Source of the DNA: Nostoc sp. S4
GTDB lineage: Bacteria > Cyanobacteriota > Cyanobacteriia > Cyanobacteriales > Nostocaceae
Assembly (NCBI GenBank): GCA_029379225.1
Contig: JAQYWR010000042.1
Coordinates: forward strand, 1 to 64,000
Direction: 5' to 3'
DNA: 64,000 nt
Shown here: piece after piece, positions 8,947-18,120 of the stretch
Position numbering within the stretch: position 1 is the stretch's first letter
How the letters are laid out: the number at the start of each line of letters is the position of its first letter
Translations under genes and position numbers: made by a program
Notes under the pieces: model-generated
What the model was told of the DNA's origin: nothing
Database searches by the model: none
What the model saw: only the letters and a program-made list of their open reading frames with translations

Positions 8947-10005
8947 TTAAGTTTGAATTTGATTTACAGCTGTTTTTACTTTTTGTAAAACTTTTTCAGG
9001 CAGAGGAACATAGCCTAGTTCTTCACTATTTTTCTGTCCTTGAGTTAATGCCCAACTCAAAACTTCTTTTAAGGTTTTGGCTTTGTTTTCATGTTCGTAC
9101 TTTTTGTAAACTAAAAGCCAAGTGTAAGTTACCAAAGGGTAAGCCTCTTCTCCAGTTGGATCGTCGATAAAAGCGCGTAAATTTTCTGGCAATTCTACCG
9201 TATCTAATGCTTTAGTTACTGATTTGGTTGTGACAGTAATATACTTTCCAGCTTTGTTTTCTAAATCGGCAAACTTCAACTTAGTTTGTTTGGCATAGCC
9301 GTACTCTACATAACCAATTGCTCCATCAAGTTGTTGAATCTGGGCAGCAACACCTTCATTACCTTTGCCACCAACCCCTACAGGCCAATCTACAGCTTTA
9401 CCATCTCCAACTTTGTCTTTCCATTCTGGACTGATTTTACTGAGAAATTTTGTAAATATACCTGTAGTTCCGCTCCCTTCAGAACGATGGATAACAGTAA
9501 TAGGTGAATCTGGTAAATTTACCCCCGGATTAGTTTTAGCGATCGCCGGATCGTTCCATTTTTGGATTTTGCCTAAAAAGATATTGGCAATTACTGAACG
9601 TGATAATTTCAGAGGATTTTTAATATTGGGTAATTTATAACCTATAACAATACTTCCAGCAGTCATAGGCAAAAGAATTACACCCTGTTTCACCTTTTTA
9701 ATTTCATCATCCTTCATTGCTACATCACTGCCTCCAAAATCTATAGTACCTTCGGTAAACTGTTCTACCCCAGCGCCACTACCAATTGGTTGATATATCA
9801 CTCTAATATTTGGTTTTTGCTTGTTATACTCTGAAAACCAACGCTGGTATAAAGGAGCAGGAAATGTACCACCAGCACCGATGATAGTAGCACTAGTATT
9901 ACTTTTACCTAAGCCATTCGTGCAAGAAGTAATAATTATAGATAGAGTAAATAAAACAACAAATAAGGTGTGTTTTAATTGGTAAGTTTTTCTACTCATT
10001 TTCAT
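8947..10005 (-). CDS. pstS: phosphate ABC transporter, phosphate-binding protein
   Basis: Periplasmic phosphate receptor, 352 residues. A Lys/Arg-rich start and hydrophobic segment run into IITSCTNG, a lipobox-like cleavage site, so it is probably a lipoprotein. Phosphate-binding motifs are present: GAGGTFPAPLYQRW, then IDFGGSDVAM, and the RSEGSGTTGIFT loop. It is the first gene of the pst operon. A Pho-box-like repeat lies about 190 bases upstream, so PhoB-type (SphR) induction under phosphate starvation is expected. Confidence 0.96.
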   Translation of the reverse strand: MKMSRKTYQLKHTLFVVLFTLSIIITSCTNGLGKSNTSATIIGAGGTFPAPLYQRWFSEYNKQKPNIRVIYQPIGSGAGVEQFTEGTIDFGGSDVAMKDDEIKKVKQGVILLPMTAGSIVIGYKLPNIKNPLKLSRSVIANIFLGKIQKWNDPAIAKTNPGVNLPDSPITVIHRSEGSGTTGIFTKFLSKISPEWKDKVGDGKAVDWPVGVGGKGNEGVAAQIQQLDGAIGYVEYGYAKQTKLKFADLENKAGKYITVTTKSVTKALDTVELPENLRAFIDDPTGEEAYPLVTYTWLLVYKKYEHENKAKTLKEVLSWALTQGQKNSEELGYVPLPEKVLQKVKTAVNQIQT

Positions 10006-10514
10006 TACGAGAATTTCTCTCTTATTTCCAAACGGAATATTGTTTATCTAATAAAAAAATATTAAAATTTATTTTTGGCAACTTGCTATAATCATAAATT
10101 AATACCCTGTAACTACTTGCTATATTTTTCTATAAAATTAAAAACCTATTCTTAAATAAGATAAACTTCAGGATAGAAAACTAATTTTATTTTTAGGTTA
10201 AGCATTGGTTAAAAAAAGAGAAATATATCTTTAGTATTAAGATGAGCCATCCTAATTTTTTAGCTTCCATCCTAAGTATTAAACAGTTGTTGCTTAGACA
10301 GCTAATTTTAATATTAGAACAAATAGAGAGTGAGGGAAACTACTACTCTTTTATTGAGTAACATCCGCTCATTGATAGTTAGAAATTCTTAACTGTGATT
10401 TTAAAATAGAGTTGTGGCAATCCTATATATCAGAAAATAGTCTGTATAAATCAGTAGAGAAATAATTGCAGATATCAGCCATAAAGATAACGCACAGCAA
10501 TTTTGCTCAGTAAT
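10006..10514. other. intergenic region between divergent pstS and SPL-like gene
   Basis: About 500 bases, AT-rich, between two divergently read genes. It holds the Pho-box-like repeat described separately. I see no further gene, RNA or strong hairpin. Confidence 0.6.
10195..10213 (-). promoter_or_regulatory. Pho box (two 8-bp direct repeats)
   Basis: On the minus strand the sequence reads TTTAACCA, three bases, CTTAACCT. Both octamers fit the published cyanobacterial Pho-box pattern PyTTAAPyPy(T/A), and the 11-base spacing is the expected helical repeat. Position and orientation suit pstS control by the PhoB/SphR response regulator. Confidence 0.7.
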
Positions 10515-11591
10515 ATGAAAGACCCGATCTCAAAAACAGACCTATTAACACAACCAACAAGGTTGTGGATGCCTCAAGAGGTCATGTTTACTCCTGCTGC
10601 TTTGGATGAGCCTTGGGGACAAAAGATTTTGGAGCGCGTGCAGTCACTTAACTTACCAATAAAAGAGTTACCGCGTAACCGTCTGACTGGCTTGCGTGGT
10701 GAAAATGAACGCGAGACTTACAATCTTGCCAAGCGTACTCTCGCGGTTGTCACTGCACCACCTAGCCAGTTTAAGCTTAGTCCGATCCCACCTTCGGCTG
10801 ACTGGCAATTTCACATTGCTGAGGGTTGTCCAGGACATTGCCAATACTGTTATTTGGCTGGTAGTTTATCAGGCCCGCCAGTTATTCGCACTTTTGCTAA
10901 CTTACCGCAAATTTTAGAAAACTTAACTGCTTACGAACGACCAGAACAAATAACAACTTATGAGGTTAGTTGCTACACTGACCCAATAAGTATTGAGCAT
11001 TTAACAGGTAGCCTTGCTGAGTGTATCCGTTATTTTGGTACTCGGAAAAACGCAAATTTACGCTGGGTATCAAAGTTTGATGCGGTAGATTGCTTACTCG
11101 ATTTACCTCACAATGGTCATACTCAATGCCGGATGAGCGTCAATGCTGCACCTATTTCCGGAAGGTTTGAAGGCGGTACTGCATCTGTAGGAGCGCGGCT
11201 GAAGGCGTTGCGTAAGTTAGCTTTACCATCAGACAAAGGTGGTGGCAACTATCCTATAGGATTAGTGATTGCACCGATTATGCCTATAGATGATTGGCAG
11301 CTACACTACAGTCGATTGTTTGACTCGATTAGCGAAGCACTTGATTTCAATTGTGACTTGACTTTTGAGCTAATTTCACATCGTTTTACACCTGGCTCAA
11401 AAGAAGTTTTACAGACTTGGTATCCACAATCTAAACTAGACATGGATGAGGAAAAACGCCGTATCAAGCGCAATAAGTTTGGCGGGATTAAGTATGTTTA
11501 TGATGCTGATATAACGAAGACAATGAAACGCTTTTTCGAGGCTGAAATTTTAAATCGCTTCCCAAATGCGAATATTTTATATTGGACTTAA
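10515..11591 (+). CDS. SPL-like radical SAM protein
   Basis: Member of the spore photoproduct lyase-like radical SAM family, about 358 residues. The cluster motif CPGHCQYCY (Cys-x3-Cys-x2-Cys) lies near residue 105 and binds a 4Fe-4S cluster and SAM. Conserved segments on either side (RLWMPQEVMFTPAALDEPWG, the later ISHRFTPGSKEVL, and NRFPNANILYWT at the C-terminus) match this family. True SPL repairs spore DNA photoproducts. In non-sporulating cyanobacteria the substrate is unknown, with UV-lesion repair a guess. The ATG at 10515 is preferred to a TTG at 10503. Confidence 0.8.
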   Translation: MKDPISKTDLLTQPTRLWMPQEVMFTPAALDEPWGQKILERVQSLNLPIKELPRNRLTGLRGENERETYNLAKRTLAVVTAPPSQFKLSPIPPSADWQFHIAEGCPGHCQYCYLAGSLSGPPVIRTFANLPQILENLTAYERPEQITTYEVSCYTDPISIEHLTGSLAECIRYFGTRKNANLRWVSKFDAVDCLLDLPHNGHTQCRMSVNAAPISGRFEGGTASVGARLKALRKLALPSDKGGGNYPIGLVIAPIMPIDDWQLHYSRLFDSISEALDFNCDLTFELISHRFTPGSKEVLQTWYPQSKLDMDEEKRRIKRNKFGGIKYVYDADITKTMKRFFEAEILNRFPNANILYWT

Positions 11592-11636
11592 CTGTTAGTG
11601 TGTTGAAAATCTACAATTATAGCGGTTATCTAGTTC

Positions 11637-11758
11637 CTGACTTTTCACGGGATCTGCAAAACCTCTCTCTAAATCTCTCTCCTGCGAGGAGAGAGACTTT
11701 GAATTTCTGGTTTGGAAGTGAGAGTCCGTAGACTTTTCTACATGACGTGAAAAGTCAG
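11637..11758. repeat. inverted-repeat element with inner hairpin
   Basis: A perfect 13-bp inverted repeat (CTGACTTTTCACG at 11637-11649, its complement at 11746-11758) encloses a second perfect hairpin with 10-bp arms and a three-base loop at 11674-11696 (TCTCTCTCCT/GCG/AGGAGAGAGA). Short CTAG-containing sequence flanks both ends. It could be a small non-autonomous element or a large stem-loop at the end of the SPL-like transcript. The 71-codon frame crossing it is not convincing protein. Confidence 0.6.
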
Positions 11759-11855
11759 ATCTAGTTCGTTGCGATACAGTCGTCACCCGACCACACATTT
11801 GCTTACGCAATACGCTCCCCTCTTTGCTTGTGGCTATGGTCTACACACAACTCTG

Positions 11856-12010
11856 TTGACCTGCACTGCTAATGCATCGCCCTGCACTGTTAATACATCG
11901 GCTTGCACTGTTAATACATCGGCTTGCACTGTTAATGCATCGACCTGCACTGTTAATGCGTTGACCTGCGCTATTAATGCATCGGCTTGCACTGCTAATG
12001 CATCGGCTTA
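11856..12010. repeat. 21-bp minisatellite, seven copies
   Basis: Seven consecutive 21-base units run from 11856 to 12002 with a partial eighth to 12010. They vary at a few positions around the core TGCACTGTTAATGCATCG. The period is a multiple of three. Read leftward the units give a heptad (A-D-A-L-T-V-Q) pattern of coiled-coil type, and read rightward a Cys-Thr-Val-Asn pattern. The leftward frame has a stop just before the array and no ATG, so I do not call a gene. Confidence 0.85.
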
Positions 12011-12225
12011 CAAAAATTCACTCACGTTACGTTACGCACCAACTTTATAAAACTTGTGTGTACACAGTAGCCGCTTATGGGGAGGGGTTGAAGCGTATTT
12101 CATCTAAATAAAAACTGCTATACACAAAAGCGATCGCTCATCATCCTAGCTTGATATTGATATAATTCACAAAGAAAAAACGAACATAAGCGATAACTCA
12201 AGGATCTCGAGTTACGCGGCGCTAA

Positions 12226-12456
12226 TTATGCTGATTCTACATGAGTGACCGGAATTTGTTCGGTTCTTTCAGGGGGTTTGGCTCCAGTTGCAACAGCATG
12301 AACCACATGCAGAATATCGGCACTGTAGTAGCGATTACCACAGGTATCACAAACACCAATCGTTACATCTTCGAGAATTACAAATCCATCTCTATGTTTA
12401 AATGCCTCGCGCTTGACACTTCGGGGTTGAACGGTTCCTTCACAATTAACATTCTG
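12226..12456 (-). pseudogene. YgiT/MqsA-type zinc-finger antitoxin remnant
   Basis: A leftward frame without any ATG encodes about 76 residues: NCEGTVQPRSVKREAF, then GFVILEDVTIGVCDTCGNRYYS and a C-terminal helix. This is the YgiT-type zinc-finger arrangement (second half Cys-x2-Cys-Gly, middle VILEDVTIGVC). The frame is closed by a TAG at its 5' side, the first CxxC is reduced to a single Cys, and no start codon exists, so it is a decayed copy. It ends the toxin-antitoxin cluster that includes brnT/brnA. No MqsR-like partner is seen. Confidence 0.6.
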
Positions 12457-12477
12457 CTAATGAGATCAGTTTTAAGA

Positions 12478-12744
12478 TTACACCTTGTTAGCCTCTGCAT
12501 AAATCCGTAGTGCCGCAGCCATTTTCTTTTCATAATCCTCACCTTGAGATTGGAACCAGGCCAGCGTGTCGGGATCTACTTGGACAAGAACATTCATTGG
12601 TGCTACAGGTTTCCACCACCGTGACTTATTGAAAAACTCCTCGGTTAACGGAGGAATATCAGATGTATCGATTTCATCCTCTGTGAGGGAGTCAACTTTG
12701 TCCCAGTTCGTCTTTGAGGAATTGTTCATAGCGTTTTCGTTCAT
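12478..12744 (-). CDS. brnA: BrnA-family antitoxin
   Basis: An 88-residue protein with an acidic N-terminal half (DSLTEDEIDTSDIPPLTEEFF) and a C-terminal ribbon-helix-helix-like segment (NVLVQVDPDTLAWFQSQGEDYEKKMAAALRIY), as in BrnA antitoxins, which neutralise BrnT and repress their own operon. It overlaps the 3' end of brnT by about 50 bases. An alternative ATG at 12729 would shorten that overlap. The overlap is normal for this module. Confidence 0.85.
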   Translation of the reverse strand: MNENAMNNSSKTNWDKVDSLTEDEIDTSDIPPLTEEFFNKSRWWKPVAPMNVLVQVDPDTLAWFQSQGEDYEKKMAAALRIYAEANKV

Positions 12745-12985
12745 AAGGCAGAGCTTTGCGAAGTGAAATAATTCGGATTGTTTGCTCGTCTGGTTCTGTA
12801 AAAACTACAACTACAACACGTCCATCAAGTATTCCCAGTCCAATCAATCGATCCTCGCCATAGTCTTGACGTTCATCTAGAGAAATACGGAGTGGTAGAT
12901 TGAACATTCTGGGCGTGTCTGCAAAATCAAGTCCATGCTTTGCAATATTTGCTTGATTCTTTTGCTCATCCCACTCGAATTTCAT
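12692..12985 (-). CDS. brnT: BrnT-family ribonuclease toxin
   Basis: A 97-residue BrnT toxin, an RNase of RelE-like fold that halts growth when unopposed. The diagnostic start FEWDEQKNQANIAKHGLDF is present, followed by the DYGEDRLIGLGILDGRVVVVVFTE core and the C-terminal IRIISLRKA with its conserved Arg. It is complete and followed by overlapping brnA. Its start is only 31 bases downstream of the OLD-type gene's stop, on the same strand, so the three may be cotranscribed. Confidence 0.9.
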   Translation of the reverse strand: MKFEWDEQKNQANIAKHGLDFADTPRMFNLPLRISLDERQDYGEDRLIGLGILDGRVVVVVFTEPDEQTIRIISLRKALPYERKRYEQFLKDELGQS

Positions 12986-13016
12986 TCCTTGATTTTACCG
13001 GATTTTCATCATATTA

Positions 13017-15698
13017 CTAGCGGGGATTGGACTTCCTTCTTTTACTGGAACTTTTGGAATTACCAGAAACTTGAGCAGTTTCTACGTCAGAGGCGGTAGG
13101 TACTTGCTCATTAACTAATTGTGCTTCTTCATCCACAATGAGCTTATCCGTTTGTACCTCTTCAAGAACTTCTTCAGAAATAGCTGACTTCTCTGCTTGA
13201 GCCTCATCGGGAGTTTTTTCTTGACTATCTAAAAGCCCTGCATACTTAATGCTTTCTAAGCCCGCTTGAAATACAGTATAGTCGTAAATTGTTTGATTCA
13301 TATCAATATCAAGCTTGTAATCACGACGTAAATTTTGGATTGCGTTCTTAACTGCTTCAATTTCCTTAATTGATTCATTCTCTATATTGCTCTCTAAAAT
13401 TCCCTCAATCTCATCAAGCAAAATAACACCATGCTCACGTCTTGCAGAAATAGGATGACGTGCAATAAAGTCCTTTTTTAGACGTTCTATCTTTTGAGAC
13501 AATCTTTCTCTAGTGAATTTCTGCTGGGCACTGCGCTGCATGATGTTCAACTTCTTAAACAAAATTTTGAAGTTCTGCTCAAAAATTCCTAGTGCATGAT
13601 TTTCACTTTCAGTCAATAAATTTTGTTTTTTTGACCACTCATTTACTACTCGAATAACGTTCCGAGCAAAGCCAGACTTACTAATTTCTAACTCTTTCTC
13701 AGGAAAGTCTTTTAGAGTTTGTTCTATAACATTAAGAATAGTTTGACCAGTAATCTTGCTTGATATTAATTCCTCAGTAAGGAATATAAGCTCTGTTTCT
13801 TCTAATTGAAGAAACTCTTGTAAATAAAGCTTTGTTGCTTGTATGCAAATTGGTAAGGGAATAATATCTTCTATTTCAAGTTGTGCTGTTACCTTGTCAT
13901 CTAAGCAGAATTCTTCTTTAAGATCGGCAAGTTGAAGAATAAACTTCTCTTTAAGTAAAGGTCTTCTATGTTGACCCCCTTTACCTAATAAATGCTTCTT
14001 AGCATCATTACCACTCTGATCGCTATCCAATAAAACTATGGCTGCGATTTCATCAGCGTGCCTTCCACAAGCTAGATAGACCATGTAGGGAATTTGTGAG
14101 GCTCCGCCAGAATCAACAATTGTAATTTGGTTTAAATCTAAAGTTTCTAAATTAGATACTCCATTGGCGCGAAGATATATTGCGGCTCCTGCAAGAAGAA
14201 TTTGATCGCCAATACCTTCGACCATTAAATTACAATTACCAATAAAAACCGTTTCGCCTATATCAGGCCCAATCGAGGATCTCAGAGGCTCATAACGGTG
14301 GATGGCAAAATCTTTGACTACGCGTGTTCCTTCATCCTCATTTCCCTTCTGTAAAACTCGAATACGCTCAGAATGGTTCTTATCAATTAAAAAAGGAGAG
14401 TGAGTTACGTAGACTACCTGAATTGGACGAGTTAAATGCGAACCAGGTTCGGGATTTGCGAACAAATCAAATACTCTAAGTAAGTCTTGTTGGGCTTGAC
14501 TAGATAGGTAAGCATCCGGTTCGTCCATCAACAGTATCTCAGTTTTCATTGGATCAGGATCATGAGAACGGTACTCAATAAAGTAGCTGAGAAAGTATTG
14601 TAACCCTTGACTTCTCTCATCAAATGAATATTCAGTTGCTGTCCTATCTGTTATAGTGAAAACTAAGTCATAGTCTCTTGCCATAACTTTTAAACAGAAA
14701 TTGCGATCTTGAACCCAATAGTTGGGAAAATTTAAATTAATGGCCAATCGATGATTTATATCCTTGATGATTGCGTTTGCATAACCTTGCATTCCATTTT
14801 TAATTGCTTTACTTAAATCCAGTAAAGAATTAATGTCAACTTTGGCAATTTTGCAGATTAATTTATAAGCTAAATAGAATTGTTTTTCTCTTCTTTCCTT
14901 CTCTGGGTCACTAAAACTGACTTCATCAAGTGCTAACATAATTGACTTTATTGCCTTAACTGCTTCATGGTCAATTTCTTCCCTATTCTCACCCCAGAGA
15001 ACGCGAACTTTAGTAATCAATTCTGGATTATCACTAAAAACGTCTAGTTCATCAACTATTTTGTTTCTTTGTTCTCGATCCAAGAGTTCAAATTTTCTAC
15101 CACCTAAATAATTCTCTTGACCCAACTGAACTAATTTTTTAATAGGAACACTTGAAGGAAGCGCAATACTTGACTCAATTCTAAACGTTCTTGGAAGAAG
15201 TTTATATAACTCAATAACCTGTTTTTCTTTAATTGGGTATGATATATATTCTCCTTGTTCAAATAAATAAATTGTTAAAGTATCAACATTATTACGAAAT
15301 ATAAATAATCTATCAAGATTAGGATTACGATAAATTTCTGGAATAATTTCTCTTAAGCTGTCCTGTTCAGGCTTAGACAGTTCCCATTCAGTACCAAAAT
15401 CAGGATATTTTAATTCATTCTGCTTAACTGTAAAAAAAGGAGAATAGCGGCAGAAATCGCTCCGCTCAATATCTTTGCCAGATATAGCCTTTTCAATAGC
15501 ACTTAACAAGTGAGACTTTCCAGATTCATTGGCACCAACAATTGTTGTAATTTTAGACTCTATGGAAACTTCAATATATGGGTAGAAAACATTGTCTATC
15601 AGTTCCCAAGGTTTACGCTTTACTTTGTTATTATGCTTTCTCAGGAAGTCGTCATTAAAGGATTTATAGAAACGGATGAAGACTGTCTTGAGATGCAT
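13017..15698 (-). CDS. OLD-family-like ATP-dependent nuclease (AAA ATPase plus TOPRIM-like domain)
   Basis: 893 residues. The ABC/SMC-like ATPase shows Walker A GANESGKS (residues 55-62), signature SFDERSQG (358-365), Walker B ILLMDEPDAYLS (388-399) and H-loop VVYVTHSP (428-435). A TOPRIM-like domain follows: the Glu in LMVEGIGDQ (about 494), IVDSGGASQ (527-535), and the acidic DSD at about 558-560. The long C-terminal part is helical with a charged tail. OLD proteins cut nucleic acid, and several act in phage defence. There is no UvrD-like helicase next to it, so a standalone (class 1-like) form is likely. It shares strand with brnT/brnA immediately downstream. Confidence 0.8.
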   Translation of the reverse strand: MHLKTVFIRFYKSFNDDFLRKHNNKVKRKPWELIDNVFYPYIEVSIESKITTIVGANESGKSHLLSAIEKAISGKDIERSDFCRYSPFFTVKQNELKYPDFGTEWELSKPEQDSLREIIPEIYRNPNLDRLFIFRNNVDTLTIYLFEQGEYISYPIKEKQVIELYKLLPRTFRIESSIALPSSVPIKKLVQLGQENYLGGRKFELLDREQRNKIVDELDVFSDNPELITKVRVLWGENREEIDHEAVKAIKSIMLALDEVSFSDPEKERREKQFYLAYKLICKIAKVDINSLLDLSKAIKNGMQGYANAIIKDINHRLAINLNFPNYWVQDRNFCLKVMARDYDLVFTITDRTATEYSFDERSQGLQYFLSYFIEYRSHDPDPMKTEILLMDEPDAYLSSQAQQDLLRVFDLFANPEPGSHLTRPIQVVYVTHSPFLIDKNHSERIRVLQKGNEDEGTRVVKDFAIHRYEPLRSSIGPDIGETVFIGNCNLMVEGIGDQILLAGAAIYLRANGVSNLETLDLNQITIVDSGGASQIPYMVYLACGRHADEIAAIVLLDSDQSGNDAKKHLLGKGGQHRRPLLKEKFILQLADLKEEFCLDDKVTAQLEIEDIIPLPICIQATKLYLQEFLQLEETELIFLTEELISSKITGQTILNVIEQTLKDFPEKELEISKSGFARNVIRVVNEWSKKQNLLTESENHALGIFEQNFKILFKKLNIMQRSAQQKFTRERLSQKIERLKKDFIARHPISARREHGVILLDEIEGILESNIENESIKEIEAVKNAIQNLRRDYKLDIDMNQTIYDYTVFQAGLESIKYAGLLDSQEKTPDEAQAEKSAISEEVLEEVQTDKLIVDEEAQLVNEQVPTASDVETAQVSGNSKSSSKRRKSNPR

Positions 15699-15827
15699 AG
15701 GGTAAAATTTGATAGTACTATTGTATTATTTATGTAGCTTCTTCAGTTATAACAGTAGTTTGCAAGACATGTCATTACGCAATCAAGAAGAATTCAATTG
15801 CGTCTGATGCAATTTAAATAACAAACC

Positions 15828-15853
15828 AAAAAGCCCGCTAATGCGGGCTTTTT
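15828..15853. terminator. Rho-independent terminator after typA
   Basis: Perfect stem GCCCGC/GCGGGC with a TAAT loop, flanked by A5 on one side and T5 on the other, so it can act on both strands. It lies 22 bases past the typA stop codon. Confidence 0.9.
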
Positions 15854-15874
15854 GAATCAATTAATTAAATTTAC

Positions 15875-17665
15875 TTACCGTTTCGCTAACTTCTTCGCCA
15901 TCTTCCGCAGACGAATCGATTGCGGTGTAACTTCCACTAATTCATCAGGGCCAATGTATTCCAAAGCACGTTCTAGGCTCATGTCTATCGGTGCTTGCAG
16001 TTGCACTAATTCATCGCCACCAGCGGCGCGGTGGTTGGTTAACTGCTTGGTTTTACAAACATTCAGTTCCAAATCTTGGGGACGATTGTGTTCGCCGACA
16101 ATCATACCTCTATAAACTTTAGTACCAGGAGTGATAAAGAACGATCCTCTATCCTCGGCATTTTTCATGGCGTAGAAGGTCGCAGTACCTTCTTCAAAGG
16201 AGATTAAAACGCCTTTGTTACGGGCTTCAATGTCACCACTGAGTTGACGGTAGTCTAGGAAACTGTGGTTCATGATACCTTCACCACGAGTCATCCGCAT
16301 GAATTCACCCCGGAAACCAATCAAACCACGGGCGGGGATGACAAACTCTAACTGAGTGCGATCGCCACTACCTGGTTGCATATCTTGCATTTCACCTTTG
16401 CGTTGTCCCAGGCGTTCGATACAGCTACCGACAGCATCAGCAGGTACGTCTAACACCAATAGTTCATAAGGTTCGCAAGGTTGTCCGTTAACTTCGCGGT
16501 AAATTACTTGTGGCTGAGATACTTGAAACTCGAAGCCTTCGCGGCGCATGGTTTCAATTAAGATACCCAAGTGCAATTCGCCACGACCGGAAACGAGAAA
16601 TTTATCAGGAGAATCAGTTTCTTCAACCCGTAAAGCAACGTTGGTTTCTAATTCGCGGAACAAGCGATCGCGCACTTGTCTTGATGTCACCAACTTGCCT
16701 TCTTGACCTGCAAAAGGTGAATCGTTCACCGAGAAGGTCATTTGCAAGGTTGGCTCATCTACTTTAATTAATGGCAGAGCTTGCGGTTCATTGGGGTCTG
16801 TAATTGTTTCGCCAATGTTGGCATCTGCAAAACCAGCAACAGCGACAATGTAACCTGCGGATGCTTCTTCCATCTCCACCCGCTTCAGCCCTTCAAAACC
16901 TAACAATTTGCTGATTTTCGACTTAACAATCTTGCCACTTTCTGTAACTAGTGCTGCTTGTTGTCCGGCGCGAATTACACCGTTGTGAATTCTGCCAATC
17001 ACAATTCGTCCGAGATATTCAGAATAATCTAGGGTTGTGACTTGTAATTGCAGAGGCTTATTGATGTCGCCTACAGGTGGTGGAACATGCTGGAGAATCG
17101 CTTCAAATAAAGGCTGCATGTCTACTGCTTCTGTATCCAAGTCTTTTTTGGCATAACCTGCCAGACCGGAGGCAAACAGATAGGTAAAATCACATTGGTC
17201 TTCATCTGCACCTAATTCCAAGAACAGATCCAATACTTTATCAATTGCACCGTAAGGATCGGCTTGGGGACGGTCGATTTTGTTGACGACAACAATGGGG
17301 CGCAGTCCTTTTTCTAAAGCTTTTTTGAGTACAAAGCGGGTTTGAGGCATAGGGCCTTCGTTAGCATCGACAATCAGAAGACATCCGTCAACCATGCCGA
17401 GTACTCGTTCTACTTCACCACCGAAGTCAGCGTGTCCGGGTGTATCAACAATATTAATTAGCGTTTCTTTGTAACGAACCGCTGTGTTTTTAGACAAGAT
17501 TGTAATTCCTCGCTCCCGTTCTAGGGCGTTGGAGTCCATGACGCAATCCGGAACGTCTTCACCTTCACGGAAAATGCCGGACTGTTTGAGGAGCGCATCA
17601 ACCAGGGTAGTTTTGCCGTGGTCAACGTGGGCGATAATGGCGACGTTGCGAATTGGGAGCGTCAT
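15875..17665 (-). CDS. typA: translational GTPase TypA/BipA
   Basis: 596 residues, the full length expected. The G domain motifs are HVDHGKTTL (G1), GITI (G2), DTPGHADFG (G3), NKID (G4). An EF-G-like beta-barrel follows, and the C-terminal BipA-specific domain ends in the usual basic tail. It acts at the ribosome, in assembly and stress or cold adaptation. It is monocistronic, with its own terminator. Confidence 0.97.
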   Translation of the reverse strand: MTLPIRNVAIIAHVDHGKTTLVDALLKQSGIFREGEDVPDCVMDSNALERERGITILSKNTAVRYKETLINIVDTPGHADFGGEVERVLGMVDGCLLIVDANEGPMPQTRFVLKKALEKGLRPIVVVNKIDRPQADPYGAIDKVLDLFLELGADEDQCDFTYLFASGLAGYAKKDLDTEAVDMQPLFEAILQHVPPPVGDINKPLQLQVTTLDYSEYLGRIVIGRIHNGVIRAGQQAALVTESGKIVKSKISKLLGFEGLKRVEMEEASAGYIVAVAGFADANIGETITDPNEPQALPLIKVDEPTLQMTFSVNDSPFAGQEGKLVTSRQVRDRLFRELETNVALRVEETDSPDKFLVSGRGELHLGILIETMRREGFEFQVSQPQVIYREVNGQPCEPYELLVLDVPADAVGSCIERLGQRKGEMQDMQPGSGDRTQLEFVIPARGLIGFRGEFMRMTRGEGIMNHSFLDYRQLSGDIEARNKGVLISFEEGTATFYAMKNAEDRGSFFITPGTKVYRGMIVGEHNRPQDLELNVCKTKQLTNHRAAGGDELVQLQAPIDMSLERALEYIGPDELVEVTPQSIRLRKMAKKLAKR

Positions 17666-17977
17666 AGAAGCTTTTGGTGAACTTTACAGGGAGTTTTTAG
17701 ATTTACATTTGAATGCTAGGCTTTTGTAACAGAATTAAGGGCGATCGGCAAATTCTGTAAAGAACCTTTAATAATTCTAGCGTAATTGTCACAATTGCGG
17801 AGAGTTGGATCGAGGTGAGAATGGCGGATGTACGGTAATTACGGCGTGAATGGGATGAGAAAAAAGCTTCTATTAGCAGCAAGTTAGTTTATCAGGCTAT
17901 TTGTTAACAGTAGACATTAATCTTGGTATCGATTATAGGCAATCTGTTTGAGCAGGTGGTTGTGCTTGTCTGGGTTG

Positions 17978-18023
17978 ATGAATAACAAGCAAGAGTGCGA
18001 TCGCACCCTTGCTTGTTATTCAT
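17978..18023. repeat. 46-bp near-perfect palindrome centred on a HIP1-like core
   Basis: TGAATAACAAGCAAG is perfectly inverted as CTTGCTTGTTATTCA on either side of the self-complementary core GTGCGATCGCAC, with one mismatched pair. It lies about 100 bases before the kinase gene, between divergent genes, so it is not placed where a terminator would normally sit. Confidence 0.8.
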
Positions 18024-18120
18024 ATAGAAACGTTGCAGCACAAAGTTTATACTGAATTTCCGGTATAAATTTAAGATATATTTTCAAAATTAATCAAATG
18101 ACAGCGATAAAATAATTATT

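Noticed and set aside
11595-11810. 71-codon leftward frame
   Set aside because: It crosses the nested inverted repeat and gives low-quality protein sequence.
11856-12010. Possible CRISPR array
   Set aside because: The 21-bp units are contiguous without spacers. No cas genes are in the window, and I found no other direct-repeat/spacer pattern.
11769-12050. 93-codon rightward frame with Cys-Thr-Val-Asn repeats
   Set aside because: It is the translation of the 21-bp minisatellite, with unconvincing flanks and no ribosome site.
12241-12510. 89-codon rightward frame
   Set aside because: It is antisense to the YgiT-type remnant, whose sequence clearly matches a known family.
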